Positions 35,111 through 46,667 are shown, numbered from the stretch's first letter. The stretch is 54,325 bases of DNA from Bradyrhizobium sp. cir1 (GCF_014198245.1 NZ_JACIHE010000035.1:1-54325); one strand, 5' to 3'. Notes: generated by a model not told the origin, from the sequence alone. Numbers and translations are program-made.

Positions 35111-35272
35111 TTCACCTCTCCCGTAGGGAGAGGTCGGATCGCATCGTAAGATGCGATCCGGGTGAGGGGTTACGGCCTCACTGATCGCTGCGGCCCCTCA
35201 CCCGGATTGCACTGGACGATGCTGCGCATCGCCAAGCGCAATCCGACCTCTCCCCGTCGGGGAGAGGTGAAC
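35111..35272. repeat. REP-like palindrome cluster, copy C
   Basis: TTCACCTCTCCC/GGGAGAGG at one end, GGATCGCATCGTAAGATGCGATCC hairpin parts, two inverted GGGTGAGGGG / CCCCTCACCC stretches and CCTCTCCCCGTCGGGG-AGAGGTGAA at the other end; the whole element is bounded by TTCACCTC / GAGGTGAA. It fills most of the 398-base gap between the DUF2946 gene and the next operon. Confidence 0.85.
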
Positions 35273-35310
35273 CACGGACAGTCGGCCGAATTTCATCACG
35301 CCTTAGGCGT

Positions 35311-37374
<2,064 letters not shown>

Positions 37375-37381
37375 ATCGATC

Positions 37382-40195
37382 CTATTGCCCCAGACGTTCG
37401 ATCAGGGCCGGTGCGTGCACCTGGTCGGCCTTGTAGTTGCCGGTCAGCGTGTACATCACGATGTTGGCGCCGGCGCGGTAGGCGAATTCGCGCTGGCGGG
37501 TGTCGCCGCTGGTCACCGGCAGCATGTACTGGCCGTCGGGGCGCACGGCCCAGGCGCCGGCAAGATCGTTCGAGGTGATGATGATCGGCGAGACGCCGTC
37601 GCCGCCGCGCGCCGGGCGCTGCGCGGCGTCGTCGTCCTCGTCGCGCGGCAGGGTCTCGACCCAGGTCTGGCCGGTGTTGAAGCGGCCGGGGAAGTCGCGC
37701 AGCAGGTAGAAGGTCTTGGTCAGCACGTGCTCGCGCGGCACCGGCTCGAGCTCGGGCACGTCGAGCGAGGACAGGATGTCGCGCAAGGCCCGCATGCCCG
37801 GCGTCTGCGACGCGCCGCTATCGCCGGGCGGTGCCTCGTAGGCATCGCGGGTGTCGAACAGCACGGTGCCGCCCTGCTTCATATAGGCGTCGATCTTGTT
37901 GATGGCGTCCTGCGGCGGCTTGGGCGCGCCGGGCACGATCGGCCAGTAGATCAGCGGGAAGAAGGCGAGCTCGTCGCGCGCGGGATCGATGCCGACGGGA
38001 TCGCCGGCCTCCAGCGCAGTGCGCTGCGCCAGGAACAGCGTCAGTCCGGTGAGGCCGGCCTTGACGATGGAATCGACGTCGGCATTGCCGGTGACGACAT
38101 AGGCGAGGCGGGTCTGCGACACCGCCTTCATCGCGAACTCGTCGGACGCGCTGTCGGCGCGCGACGGCGCCGGCGACAGCACAGTGAGACCTGCAAGCAC
38201 GAGGCCGAGCAGGAGCATGGCGGGCGCGGCGCGGCGGCGCAGCAGCGCGGCGAGGCCGCCGCCGAGCAGCGCGACGATGATGGCGTCGATCAGGAACAGC
38301 CCGAGCGCGGTCGACAGCAGCCAGCCGCGCAAATCGCGCGGCTCGGCATTGGTGTAGGTGGCGTGCCGCGCGCGCAGGCTCGCGGTGTTCAGGGCTGCGA
38401 TGCGGTCGGCGCTGGCAAGCGTGTTCACGGCGAGCGGTCCTTCTGCCGGACCGTAGAAGCCGGGCGGATGATCGGGGGTGGCGCGGTCGCGATAATCCGC
38501 AGGCAGCGGCTTTGCGGTCGCCGGCGGCGGGCCGAAGGCGCCGAAGCCGTCGAGGATCTGCAGCGGTGCCACCGTTTCGGTGGTCGCCTCGCTGGCAACA
38601 CCGGCGCCGGGCTTGGTGGTGTAGCCGGACATGTCGACGACCCGCCTGAGCATTTCGACGAAGATGCCCGACATCGGCAGATCCGACCAGCGCATGTCGG
38701 CGCTGACATGGAACAGGCTGACGATGCCTTTGCCGCGATGCTCGCCGGTCACCAGCGGCGTGCCGTCTTCCAGCGAGGCCCAGCTCTTGGTGGCGAGCAC
38801 GGCGTCGGGCTCGGCCAGCACCTGGCGGCTCACGGTGACATCCTTGGGCACCACGACGCCGGCGAACGGGCCGTCGGCGGCGAAAGAGGCGAGATGCTGC
38901 GGCTTCTCCCAGGTCAGGCTGCCGCCGAGCGTGCGGCCGCCCTTGCGCAGCTTGACCGGCACGAGATCGTCCTCGGCCTGCGCCAGGCGGGGTCCTGCGA
39001 ACCGCACCAGCACGCCGCCCTGGTCGATCCAGGCATTGAGGCGCTCGCGGATTTCAGGCGCGATGGTGCCGACATCGGCGAGGATGATCATCGGCAGCTT
39101 CTGGTCCAGAAATTGTGTGATGCCCTGCTGCGGCGAGCCCTTGTCGGCGAGCCGTACGTCGGCGAACGGCGCCAGCGCGCGCGTGAGGTAGAAGGTCGGC
39201 GCCAGCAGCGGCTGCGCGGTCTCGCTGGTCGAGCCCGAGACGATGCCGATGGCGCGTCGGCGCCAGCGCTTGTCGAGCAGCTGCACCGCACCGGCCGAGC
39301 GCTCGCCCGAGATCTCGAGCCGGGTGATGTCGTTGCGCAGCTCGACCGGCAGGTCGAACGCGGCGTCGGTCTCCTTGTCCTGCGGGCCGAACGAGAAACG
39401 CGCTTCGCCGATCGGCGAGGCCTTCTGGTCCAGCGCGCGCACGGTGCCCACCGCAATGCCGCTGTCGGTGCGCAGCACCTTCACGGTCATCCTGGCGGCG
39501 GCGTTCTCGGCCGCGACCAGCGCCAGCGGCGAGGAGGTGCCGCCTTCGAAGATGGTCAGGCTGCGATCGCCGATGGTCTTGCCGAGGGCCTGCACGAACT
39601 CTTCGCCGCGGCCGGTGTCGACGCCGTCGGACAGCCAGGCGATCTCGCAGTCGCCGGTCCCCTTCAGGAAACGGTCAACCGCGGCGAGCGTGTCGACGCG
39701 GTCGATCGAATAGGGCTTTGGCGCGAGCTGGCGCAGCGCGACGCGCGCCGCGCCTGCGGGCATCAGCGTGATGTCGCGGTTCGGCTCGGACAGCGGCACC
39801 AGCGCAATCGCCCGGCGGTCATTGTCGGCATTGGCGATCAGCTCGTCGGCGGCCCTGATCCTGATGTCCCAGTTCGAGGCCGCGCTCCAGCCGTCGTCGA
39901 GCATGATCATCAGCGGCGCCTTGCTGCCGGCAAGGCCTGTCTGCGGATTCCAGATCGGCCCGGCGGCGGCGAAAATGACGAGGGCCGCAGCCAAAAGGCG
40001 CAGCGCGGTCAGCCACCATGGCGTCCGCGAGGGCGTCTCCTCGCGCGGCGCGATGTCGAACAGCAGGCGGGTCGGCGGAAACTCGATGCGGCGCGGCCGC
40101 GGCGGCATCACGCGCAACAGCCACCACAGCACCGGCAGGCTGACGAGGCCGATCAGCAGTAGCGGTTCGGTGAAAGCGAGCGGCAATCCCATCAT
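37382..40195 (-). CDS. BatA-DUF4159 membrane protein
   Basis: A 937-residue protein. The N-terminal BatA-like region (FTEPLLLIGLVSLPVLWWLLRVMPPRPRRIEFPPTRLL, about 8-45) is the family mark, with two helices by residue 82. A VWA-like stretch follows (PLMIMLDDGWSAASNWD; IAWLSDGVDTGRGEEFV). Central helices lie at about 645-695. The C-terminal 240 residues are DUF4159 (SQTRLAYVVTGNADVDSIVKAGL; DELAFFPLIYWPIVPG; FDTRDAYEAP). It overlaps DUF58 by four bases. Such operons encode envelope complexes run by a MoxR ATPase, but the substrate is unknown in rhizobia. Confidence 0.88.
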   Translation of the reverse strand: MMGLPLAFTEPLLLIGLVSLPVLWWLLRVMPPRPRRIEFPPTRLLFDIAPREETPSRTPWWLTALRLLAAALVIFAAAGPIWNPQTGLAGSKAPLMIMLDDGWSAASNWDIRIRAADELIANADNDRRAIALVPLSEPNRDITLMPAGAARVALRQLAPKPYSIDRVDTLAAVDRFLKGTGDCEIAWLSDGVDTGRGEEFVQALGKTIGDRSLTIFEGGTSSPLALVAAENAAARMTVKVLRTDSGIAVGTVRALDQKASPIGEARFSFGPQDKETDAAFDLPVELRNDITRLEISGERSAGAVQLLDKRWRRRAIGIVSGSTSETAQPLLAPTFYLTRALAPFADVRLADKGSPQQGITQFLDQKLPMIILADVGTIAPEIRERLNAWIDQGGVLVRFAGPRLAQAEDDLVPVKLRKGGRTLGGSLTWEKPQHLASFAADGPFAGVVVPKDVTVSRQVLAEPDAVLATKSWASLEDGTPLVTGEHRGKGIVSLFHVSADMRWSDLPMSGIFVEMLRRVVDMSGYTTKPGAGVASEATTETVAPLQILDGFGAFGPPPATAKPLPADYRDRATPDHPPGFYGPAEGPLAVNTLASADRIAALNTASLRARHATYTNAEPRDLRGWLLSTALGLFLIDAIIVALLGGGLAALLRRRAAPAMLLLGLVLAGLTVLSPAPSRADSASDEFAMKAVSQTRLAYVVTGNADVDSIVKAGLTGLTLFLAQRTALEAGDPVGIDPARDELAFFPLIYWPIVPGAPKPPQDAINKIDAYMKQGGTVLFDTRDAYEAPPGDSGASQTPGMRALRDILSSLDVPELEPVPREHVLTKTFYLLRDFPGRFNTGQTWVETLPRDEDDDAAQRPARGGDGVSPIIITSNDLAGAWAVRPDGQYMLPVTSGDTRQREFAYRAGANIVMYTLTGNYKADQVHAPALIERLGQ

Positions 40196-41136
40196 GCGGC
40201 CGGCCCCGCCTTGATCGTCGTGGTGCGCGCGCCCGATTTGCTCACCTGCATGCCGGCGTGCAGATACAGCAGCAGCTCGGCGGCGGAGCGGTCGGTCGCA
40301 TGCGTCGTGAACAGCCAGTCGAGCCTCGAGGTCTCGGCGCGGATCTCGTCGCGGTGCAGCGCGAGGCGCGCGGTGTAATCCTGCGCCCAGCTCTCGGCGC
40401 GGCCGGCGGTGATCACGCCGAAGCCTTCGGGTTCCACGAACTCGATGCGGCCGGAATAGGGGAACGACTCCTCGGCGGGATCGACGACCTGCACCATCGT
40501 GCCATGCGCGCCGGAGCCGGAGAGCCCGGCGAGCGTCGCACTGATCTCGGAGATCGGCGACCAGAAATCCGACAGCACGATGATCTCGGCGAGCGCGGAC
40601 GGAACGAAGGAGGGCGGAAGGCTGAGGCGGTCGGCATCGTCATGCAGCATCGCCTGCGCCATCTTGTCGATGACGCTGCGGCTCGCGGTCGGCGCCATCA
40701 GCCCGGGAATGCCGACGCGTTCGCCGCCCGAGACCAGCAGCTCGGCCAGCGCGAAGGCGACGATCAGCGTGCGCTCGAGCTTGGATTCGCGCGCGGTCTT
40801 CGAGGCGAACGCCATCGAGGGCGAGCGGTCGGGCCAGATCCAGACCGTGTGCGAGGCTTCCCATTCGAGCTCGCGGACATAGAGATGGTCGTCACGTGCC
40901 GAGCGGCGCCAGTCGACGTTCTGCGCCGGCTCGCCGGAGACGAAGCGGCGATATTGCCAGAAATTCTCGCCGGAGCCGGCGCGGCGCCGGCCGTGCAGGC
41001 CGTGGATGACATTGGCGGCAACGCGACGGGCTTCTAGCACCAGGCGTGGCAGCGAAGCGGCGAGCGTACGGCTTTCGCCATCGGCACGTCGGATCGCGAT
41101 GATCTCCTTTGCTGTGTGCCCGGTCTCTGCGGCCAT
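40192..41136 (-). CDS. DUF58 domain protein
   Basis: A 314-residue soluble protein. The ATG at 41136 overlaps the moxR stop in TGATG; a TTG one codon upstream is also possible. The DUF58 core is unmistakable: GRRRAGSGENFWQYRRFVSGEP, then NVDWRRSARDDHLYVRELEWE and the VWA-like DRSPSMAFAS (Asp-x-Ser-x-Ser-like metal site). DUF58 proteins act with MoxR ATPases as adaptors or VWA partners. It is the second gene of the operon. Confidence 0.9.
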   Translation of the reverse strand: MAAETGHTAKEIIAIRRADGESRTLAASLPRLVLEARRVAANVIHGLHGRRRAGSGENFWQYRRFVSGEPAQNVDWRRSARDDHLYVRELEWEASHTVWIWPDRSPSMAFASKTARESKLERTLIVAFALAELLVSGGERVGIPGLMAPTASRSVIDKMAQAMLHDDADRLSLPPSFVPSALAEIIVLSDFWSPISEISATLAGLSGSGAHGTMVQVVDPAEESFPYSGRIEFVEPEGFGVITAGRAESWAQDYTARLALHRDEIRAETSRLDWLFTTHATDRSAAELLLYLHAGMQVSKSGARTTTIKAGPAA

Positions 41137-42134
41137 CAACCGATCCGTGTCTTCAATTGCCGGATCACGTCCGGAATCGTGCGGCCTTCGGCGCGCGCCT
41201 GGAAGGTCAGCGCCATGCGGTGCTTCAGCACGGGCTCGGCAAGGTCGAGCACGTCGTCGATCGAGGGCGCGAGGCGTCCGTCGATCAGCGCGCGGGCGCG
41301 CACGGCGAGCATCAAGGATTGGCTGGCGCGCGGGCCGGGGCCCCAGGCGATGAACTTGCCGGCTTCGCCGCTCTCCTCGCCCGGACGGGCCGAGCGCACC
41401 AGCGACAGGATCGCCTCCACCACGGAATCGCCGACAGGCAGGCGGCGGACCAGCCGCTGCGCGGTGATCAGCGCATCCGCGCTCATCGAGCCCTTCGCCA
41501 GCGTCTCCTCGGCGCCGGTGGTCTCGAACAGGATGCGGCGCTCGGCCTCGCGGTCGGGATAGTCGACGTCGATCTCCATCAGGAAGCGGTCGAGCTGCGC
41601 TTCGGGCAGCGGATAGGTGCCTTCCTGCTCCAGCGGGTTTTGCGTCGCGAGCACGTGGAACGGCTTGGGCAGATCATGGCGCGCGCCGGCGACGGTGATG
41701 TGCTGCTCCTGCATCGCCTGCAAGAGCGCCGACTGGGTGCGCGGGCTGGCGCGGTTGATCTCGTCGGCCATCAGGAGCTGCGCGAACACGGGACCGGCAA
41801 TGAAGCGGAAGGCGCGCCTGCCGGCGGTGCTCTCGTCCAGCACCTCGGCGCCGAGGATGTCCGACGGCATCAAATCGGGCGTGAACTGGATGCGCTTGGC
41901 ATCGAGGCCCAGCGTGACGCCGAGCGTCTCGACCAGCTTGGTCTTGGCAAGGCCGGGCACGCCGATCAGCAGCGCATGGCCGCCGGAGAGGATCGTGACC
42001 AGCGTGTTCTCGATCACGCGGTCCTGGCCGAAGATGACGGATGCGATCGCGTCCTTTGCCGCGCGAATTTGGGCCGACACCTGCTCTGCCGAACGGACGA
42101 TCCCGTCCTCGAGTTTCTCGACACTCTCCGCCAT
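41136..42134 (-). CDS. MoxR-family AAA+ ATPase
   Basis: A 332-residue ATPase. Walker A is LLIGVPGLAKTKLVE (about 74-88), Walker B LLMADEINRASPRTQ (about 138-152), sensor 1 lies in VLATQNPLEQEGTYPLPEAQLDRF, and the arginine-finger region is FLMEIDVDYPDREAE. A helical lid follows. MoxR proteins act as chaperones that mature or activate partner complexes with VWA domains, here the DUF58 and BatA-like proteins of the same operon. It is the first gene; the promoter faces that of the DUF1285 operon across 263 bases. Confidence 0.93.
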   Translation of the reverse strand: MAESVEKLEDGIVRSAEQVSAQIRAAKDAIASVIFGQDRVIENTLVTILSGGHALLIGVPGLAKTKLVETLGVTLGLDAKRIQFTPDLMPSDILGAEVLDESTAGRRAFRFIAGPVFAQLLMADEINRASPRTQSALLQAMQEQHITVAGARHDLPKPFHVLATQNPLEQEGTYPLPEAQLDRFLMEIDVDYPDREAERRILFETTGAEETLAKGSMSADALITAQRLVRRLPVGDSVVEAILSLVRSARPGEESGEAGKFIAWGPGPRASQSLMLAVRARALIDGRLAPSIDDVLDLAEPVLKHRMALTFQARAEGRTIPDVIRQLKTRIG

Positions 42135-42307
42135 TCGCTCGCTCCTTCAGCCTGCCACGCGGCTTGCTTGCGCCGTCACTTTCCTGCGTCGTCACGCCAG
42201 CACATGGGCCCTATGCTAGACTTGCAGGAAGGCCATGTATTCGTTGAATTAACCTATCCCCACCTTATCGGCTTAAGGGTATGTAGGGCATCACGAAGTG
42301 GCGACCT

Positions 42308-42331
42308 CCACACCGGACTAATCCGGGGTGG
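42308..42331. promoter_or_regulatory. Hairpin in the divergent moxR / DUF1285 promoter region
   Basis: Arms CCACACCGGA and TCCGGGGTGG pair in nine of ten positions around CTAA. It lies in the 263-base divergent region. It may be an operator or only a chance palindrome. Confidence 0.3.
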
Positions 42332-42397
42332 AACCGAGCACCAATCGACGACGTAGACCTGCACCAATCGTGCCAGATGACAAAGTCAGGGCAAACC

Positions 42398-43009
42398 ATG
42401 GCGAACCAAGGGCAGAGCGCCGAGCGCGGTCTTGAAGGGCTGACTGCCGCCGCCAAAAGTGCTGCCGGTGCCGAAGGCGCCAAAAAGGGCCTGCCTCCGG
42501 TGCATCTGTGGAATCCGCCGTTTTGCGGCGATCTCGACATCCGAATCGCCTCCGATGGTACTTGGTTCTACATGGGGACGCCAATCGGCCGTCACGCCCT
42601 CGTCCGCCTGTTCTCGACCATCCTGAAGCGCGAGGGCGACAAGCATTTCCTCGTGACGCCGGTGGAGAAGGTCGGCATCCGCGTCGACGATGCGCCGTTC
42701 ATGGCGGTCGAGATGCTCAGAAGCGGCGAGGACAACCATCGCGTGCTGAGCTTCCGCACCAATGTCGACGACTGGGTCATTTGCGATGCCGCGCACCGGC
42801 TGCGCTTCGAGCAGGCGGCGGACGGCGGGCTGACGCCTTACCTGCATGTCCGCGCCGATCTCTGGGCCAAGGTGACTCGTGCGCTCTACTACGATCTGGT
42901 TGACATGGGCGAGGAGCGGATGGTCGATGGCCAGCCGATGTTCGGCGTCGAGTCGGCCGGCGAATTCTTCGCCATGGCCGACGCGGAGCAGGTGAGGGCC
43001 GCGCTTTGA
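42398..43009 (+). CDS. DUF1285 protein
   Basis: A 203-residue soluble protein of the DUF1285 family: LPPVHLWNPPFCGDLDIRIASDGTWFYMGTPIGR is the family signature (about 35-68), followed by ALVRLFSTILKREGDKHFLVTPVEKVGI. The fold has two jelly-roll or tandem barrel parts; function is unknown. The ATG at 42398 (MANQGQ) is preferred over 42377 because only it has a purine-rich site (CAGGGCAAA) before it. First gene of a five-gene overlapping operon; its stop overlaps the next start by three bases (TTGA). Confidence 0.87.
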   Translation: MANQGQSAERGLEGLTAAAKSAAGAEGAKKGLPPVHLWNPPFCGDLDIRIASDGTWFYMGTPIGRHALVRLFSTILKREGDKHFLVTPVEKVGIRVDDAPFMAVEMLRSGEDNHRVLSFRTNVDDWVICDAAHRLRFEQAADGGLTPYLHVRADLWAKVTRALYYDLVDMGEERMVDGQPMFGVESAGEFFAMADAEQVRAAL

Positions 43010-43689
43010 ATAAGCCTATCCCCGATAGCGAGCCCAAGCGCGAACCCGTCGCGCTCGGCGCTGCCGATTTCTTCGCCCGCTCGCGGGCGCGGCTCGGCTT
43101 CGACGTGCCGCCCGGCCTCTACGATCCCAATATCATTCCGGCCTCGGGCGATCCCGGCACCGACAAGATGCTGGAGATCATCGCGCGCGAGCAGCCGGTG
43201 CGGCCGGCGGCGGTGCTGATCGCCGTGGTCGACCATCCCGAGCCGACCATCCTCTTGACGCAGCGCTCGGCCCATCTCAACGATCACGCCGGCCAGATCG
43301 CCTTTCCCGGCGGGAAGATCGACGCGACGGATGCCTCGCCGCTCGATACCGCGCTGCGCGAGGCCGAGGAGGAGGTCGGCCTGTCCAGAGACTTCATCGA
43401 GCCGATCGGCTATCTCGACCTCTACGGCACCGCCTTCGGCTTCCGCATCCTGCCGACGGTCGCGAGGGTCAGGCCGGGCTTTGCGCTCACCATCAACCAT
43501 TCCGAGGTTGATGACGCGTTCGAGGTGCCGCTATCCTTCCTGATGAACCCGGTGAACCACCAGGTGCACAGCAAGGAATTCCGCGGCATGGAGCGGTTCT
43601 ACTACGCGATGCCGTTCGCGGAACGCTACATCTGGGGTGCGACGGCAGGAATGCTGCGTGTGCTGTATGAGCGGATCTATTCATCATGA
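43006..43689 (+). CDS. Nudix CoA diphosphatase (NudL-like)
   Basis: A 227-residue Nudix enzyme starting at TTG. The N-terminal NudL-type signature ILLTQRSAHLNDHAGQIAFPGGKID (about residues 84-108) includes the extended CoA-pyrophosphohydrolase motif; the Nudix box is GGKIDATDASPLDTALREAE followed by EEVGL, with a longer loop than the classic 23 residues. It should split coenzyme A into 4'-phosphopantetheine and 3',5'-ADP, limiting damaged or excess CoA. It is embedded in a tightly overlapping operon with DUF1285 and DUF6111. Confidence 0.9.
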   Translation: MNKPIPDSEPKREPVALGAADFFARSRARLGFDVPPGLYDPNIIPASGDPGTDKMLEIIAREQPVRPAAVLIAVVDHPEPTILLTQRSAHLNDHAGQIAFPGGKIDATDASPLDTALREAEEEVGLSRDFIEPIGYLDLYGTAFGFRILPTVARVRPGFALTINHSEVDDAFEVPLSFLMNPVNHQVHSKEFRGMERFYYAMPFAERYIWGATAGMLRVLYERIYSS

Positions 43690-43949
43690 TGCGGACGGTT
43701 CTGACCGAGATCGGAATCTTCCTCATCCCCTTTGCCGTCTATGCGTTGTTCCTGGCCGCTACCCGTTCCGGCCTGTTCGTGCAAACGTCCTGGCCGGTCA
43801 CCATCGTCTCCCGTCTCGTCCTGGTCGCGCTCGCGCTGGTGATCGCGGGCCTGATTGGCCTCGCACAATTCTCCGGCGCCGGACTGAATTCGACCTACGT
43901 TCCCGCCCATATCGAGGACGGCAAGTTCGTGCCGGGCACGGAAAGATAG
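43686..43949 (+). CDS. DUF6111 small membrane protein
   Basis: An 87-residue protein with two membrane helices (about 5-26 and 38-61) and a short polar tail (STYVPAHIEDGKFVPGTER). The tail motif 'YVPAH.EDGK.VPG' marks the DUF6111 family, found between Nudix and cca genes in Bradyrhizobium-like bacteria. Function unknown. It overlaps the Nudix gene in ATGA. Confidence 0.87.
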   Translation: MMRTVLTEIGIFLIPFAVYALFLAATRSGLFVQTSWPVTIVSRLVLVALALVIAGLIGLAQFSGAGLNSTYVPAHIEDGKFVPGTER

Positions 43950-43956
43950 GATCTGG

Positions 43957-45228
43957 ATGATGAGCGCGGAGCCGATCCTTGCGCCGATTCTTGCCGATGC
44001 GCCCTGGCTGATGACAGGCGGGACCGCGCGCGTGCTGCAATTGCTCGGCGCCGATGGCGAGGAGGCGCGGGTGGTCGGCGGCGCCGTGCGCAACGCGCTG
44101 CTCGGCCTCGTGCCCGGCGACATCGACATCGCGACCACGGCGCTGCCGGAGGAGGTGATCCGCCGCGCCAAGGCCGCCGGCATCAAGAGCGTGCCGACCG
44201 GCATCGACCACGGCACCATCACGCTCGTCATCGACGGCCATCCCTATGAGGTGACGACGCTGCGCGAGGACACCGAGACTTTCGGCCGCAAGGCCAGGGT
44301 CGCGTTCGGCCGCGACTGGGTGAAGGACGCCGAGCGGCGCGACTTCACCATGAACGGCCTGTCGGTCGATGCAAGGGGCGTCGTCTATGACTATGTCGGC
44401 GGCATCGCGGATGCCAAAGCGCGCCGCGTGCGCTTCATCGGCGATCCCGGCCAGCGCATTGCCGAGGATTATCTGCGCATCCTGCGCTTCTTCCGCATCC
44501 ACGCCGCCTTTGGTGCCGGCGAGCCCGACCGCGACGGCTATCTCGCCTGCATCCGGGGACGCGCGGGCCTCGCCAGCCTGTCGGCCGAGCGGGTGCGCAT
44601 GGAGATGCTGAAGCTGCTCGTGGCAGCTCGCGCCTCCGCGGCCGTGCTGGCCATGGCCGACGGCGGATTGCTGCAGGCGCTGATCGGCGGTGTTGCCTAT
44701 ACCGGCCCGCTCGCCGCGATGATCGCGATCGAGCGCGAGCTTGGCCTTTCCGCCAGCAGCACGCGGCGCCTCGCCGCGCTGACGGTCGCCGTGACCGAGG
44801 ACGCCAGGCGCGTCGCCGCGCGCCTGCGGCTCTCCAATGCCGAGGCCAAGGCGCTGGACTCGATGGGCCATCGCTGGTGGCGCTTGGCCGCCAAGGACGA
44901 GGCCCATGCGCGGCGGCTGCTCTATCGGCTCGGGCCTGAGCGCTATCACGATCGCGTGTTGCTCGGCTGGGCACGCGCCGGCGGCGAGGTGCATTCGCCG
45001 CGCTGGCGCGCGCTCGCCGAGCTGCCGCAACGTTGGACTGCGCCGAAATTCCCGCTGCGCGCCGCCGACTTCATCGCACGCGGCCTGGCGGAAGGACCTG
45101 CGCTCGGACATGTGTTGACGCTTGCCGAGGACGCTTGGCTTGCGGCGGATTTTCCCCTAGAGGAAGCCGCGCTCGCTTCCATCGCCGATCAAGCTGCGGC
45201 CCGCGTCGGCCGCGACGGGAAAACGTGA
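43957..45228 (+). CDS. cca: tRNA CCA-adding nucleotidyltransferase
   Basis: A 423-residue class II nucleotidyltransferase. The polymerase head has VVGGAVRNALLG (about 39-50), the metal-binding PGDIDIATTALPEE, the RRDFTMNGLS motif (about 128-137) and the neck DYLRILRFFRIHA. The RNA-binding body follows (ERVRMEMLKLL). It adds or repairs the 3' CCA of tRNAs. The start at 43957 (MM...) is preceded by AGGATCTGG. The stop overlaps the permease start (GTGA). Confidence 0.93.
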   Translation: MMSAEPILAPILADAPWLMTGGTARVLQLLGADGEEARVVGGAVRNALLGLVPGDIDIATTALPEEVIRRAKAAGIKSVPTGIDHGTITLVIDGHPYEVTTLREDTETFGRKARVAFGRDWVKDAERRDFTMNGLSVDARGVVYDYVGGIADAKARRVRFIGDPGQRIAEDYLRILRFFRIHAAFGAGEPDRDGYLACIRGRAGLASLSAERVRMEMLKLLVAARASAAVLAMADGGLLQALIGGVAYTGPLAAMIAIERELGLSASSTRRLAALTVAVTEDARRVAARLRLSNAEAKALDSMGHRWWRLAAKDEAHARRLLYRLGPERYHDRVLLGWARAGGEVHSPRWRALAELPQRWTAPKFPLRAADFIARGLAEGPALGHVLTLAEDAWLAADFPLEEAALASIADQAAARVGRDGKT

Positions 45229-45986
45229 CCATCGTTTCAGGCTTCGCCGACATCTCGATTTTTCAGCTTTTGCTGGTCGCGTTGATGGCGTTGTTTGCTT
45301 CGATCATCGGTGGTCTCGCCGGCTACGGCACCGGCGCGCTGATGCCCTTGGTGCTGGTGCCGCTGGTCGGCGCCGAGCCGGTGGTGCCGATCATCGCGAT
45401 CTCTGCGATGCTCACCAATGCGAGCCGCGCTCTTGCCTATGTCCGCCATGCCGACCGCCGCCGCGCGCTGATCGTGCTGGCCTGCGCTGGCTTGACCACC
45501 GCGCTCGGCGCCTACGGCTATACGCGCCTCACCAATGCCGGCGCGGCGCTCGTGATCGGCACCATGCTGATCCTGAGTGTGCCGCTGCGCCGCGTGCTGC
45601 GACGGCGCCAGGTCAGGATCGGCGACACCGGCCTCGCCGTCGGCTACGGCGTGCTGGTCGGCGGCACCTCAGGCTCCGGCGTGATCCTGCTCTCGCTGTT
45701 GATGGCCGCGGGCCTCGAGGGCGCTTCCGTGATCGCGACCGATGCGATGATCTCGCTCGGCACCGGCCTCATCAAGATCTCGGTGTTCGGCCTTGCCGGC
45801 GCCGTGACCGCGCAGGTGCTCGCCTTTGCGCTTCTGATCGGTGGCCTCGCCGTGCCCGGCGCGTTTCTTGCGAAGGCGTTCGTCGAGCGGATGCCGGTGC
45901 ACATCCACACCGCGATCCTCGACGTCGCGGTGATTACCGGCGGGCTGGTGATGATCTCGGCGGCGGCGAAGCAGATCATCGCGTAG
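45225..45986 (+). CDS. TauE/SafE family permease
   Basis: A 253-residue membrane protein with about eight helices. The start is GTG at 45225, overlapping the cca stop; open frame upstream only shadows cca. Family marks are the two repeated halves, ASIIGGLAGYGTGALMPLVLVP and GVLVGGTSGSGVILLSLLMAAGL, and the closing LVMISAAAK. TauE/SafE permeases export sulfite or other organosulfur anions. The substrate is not readable. A frameshifted scrap of a related permease lies at 51116-51235. Confidence 0.88.
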   Translation: MTIVSGFADISIFQLLLVALMALFASIIGGLAGYGTGALMPLVLVPLVGAEPVVPIIAISAMLTNASRALAYVRHADRRRALIVLACAGLTTALGAYGYTRLTNAGAALVIGTMLILSVPLRRVLRRRQVRIGDTGLAVGYGVLVGGTSGSGVILLSLLMAAGLEGASVIATDAMISLGTGLIKISVFGLAGAVTAQVLAFALLIGGLAVPGAFLAKAFVERMPVHIHTAILDVAVITGGLVMISAAAKQIIA

Positions 45987-46107
45987 ATGATCACGGCGCG
46001 ATTGGCATTCGCGCCTGCTCGTAGCCACAGGTGTGGCTTCTGAGCGCAAACCGGAAGTCGTCCGGGGTAGCCGTCATTGGCGGCTCATGCCCCCTAGGCG
46101 GACATCG

Positions 46108-46524
46108 CTACGGAGCCGGAGAAGCGAGCGGCTTTCCCTTCTCGACAACGTAAGTGGCGATTACTTTCGCGCCGTTCGGCCCAGCTTTGGCGTCGTGAAT
46201 AACACCGGGTGCAAGTTGGTAGCTCTCCCCGGTCTTTACCGTCTTGTCTGGTTGACCATCCACCATGAGCACCATCTCGCCATCAAGCATAAAGCCTGAC
46301 TCAGGACCTGGATGGGTGTGGCGTCCGATATTCACGTTGGGCATGACTTCAGCCATTCCAATTACGGTCTCATAGTTCGTGCCGGGCACGTCAAACTTCT
46401 GTAGTGGCGTCCGCTTTATTGTCGCGGTTTGCTGGGTCACCGCTGGCGAATTTTGCTGAGCCGCAGCGATATCAGTTATCGCCAACGAGACTACGGCGGT
46501 GCAAAGCAATAACCTGACAAGCAT
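46108..46524 (-). CDS. Secreted cupin-domain protein
   Basis: A 138-residue protein. The ATG at 46524 follows GGAGGAAGC. A signal peptide (LVRLLLCTAVVSLAITDIAAA) precedes one cupin barrel: NIGRHTHPGPESGFMLDGEM holds the first motif (two His, Glu), and PGVIHDAKA the last His. It may bind a metal and act as a small-molecule oxygenase or isomerase, or as a sensor. No partner gene is adjacent. The GC content is a little lower than in the flanking operon. Confidence 0.87.
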   Translation of the reverse strand: MLVRLLLCTAVVSLAITDIAAAQQNSPAVTQQTATIKRTPLQKFDVPGTNYETVIGMAEVMPNVNIGRHTHPGPESGFMLDGEMVLMVDGQPDKTVKTGESYQLAPGVIHDAKAGPNGAKVIATYVVEKGKPLASPAP

Positions 46525-46667
46525 CGCTTCCTCCAAAATTCATGATTGAGAATGCCCGACCCTATCAAATTTTCCGGTCTTTGACATGCCTGAAACGGAC
46601 CCAAAACTGACCTCAGCGGACACTTCGGCCGTGTCTGCAAGCGGACCTTGAGCAACCGTTTCATCCT

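Noticed and set aside
37385..40162. A 925-codon open frame on the plus strand
   Set aside because: It is the mirror of the BatA-DUF4159 gene in high-GC DNA. Its protein is full of Arg, Gly, His and Gln with no family motif, while the minus strand gives clear domains.
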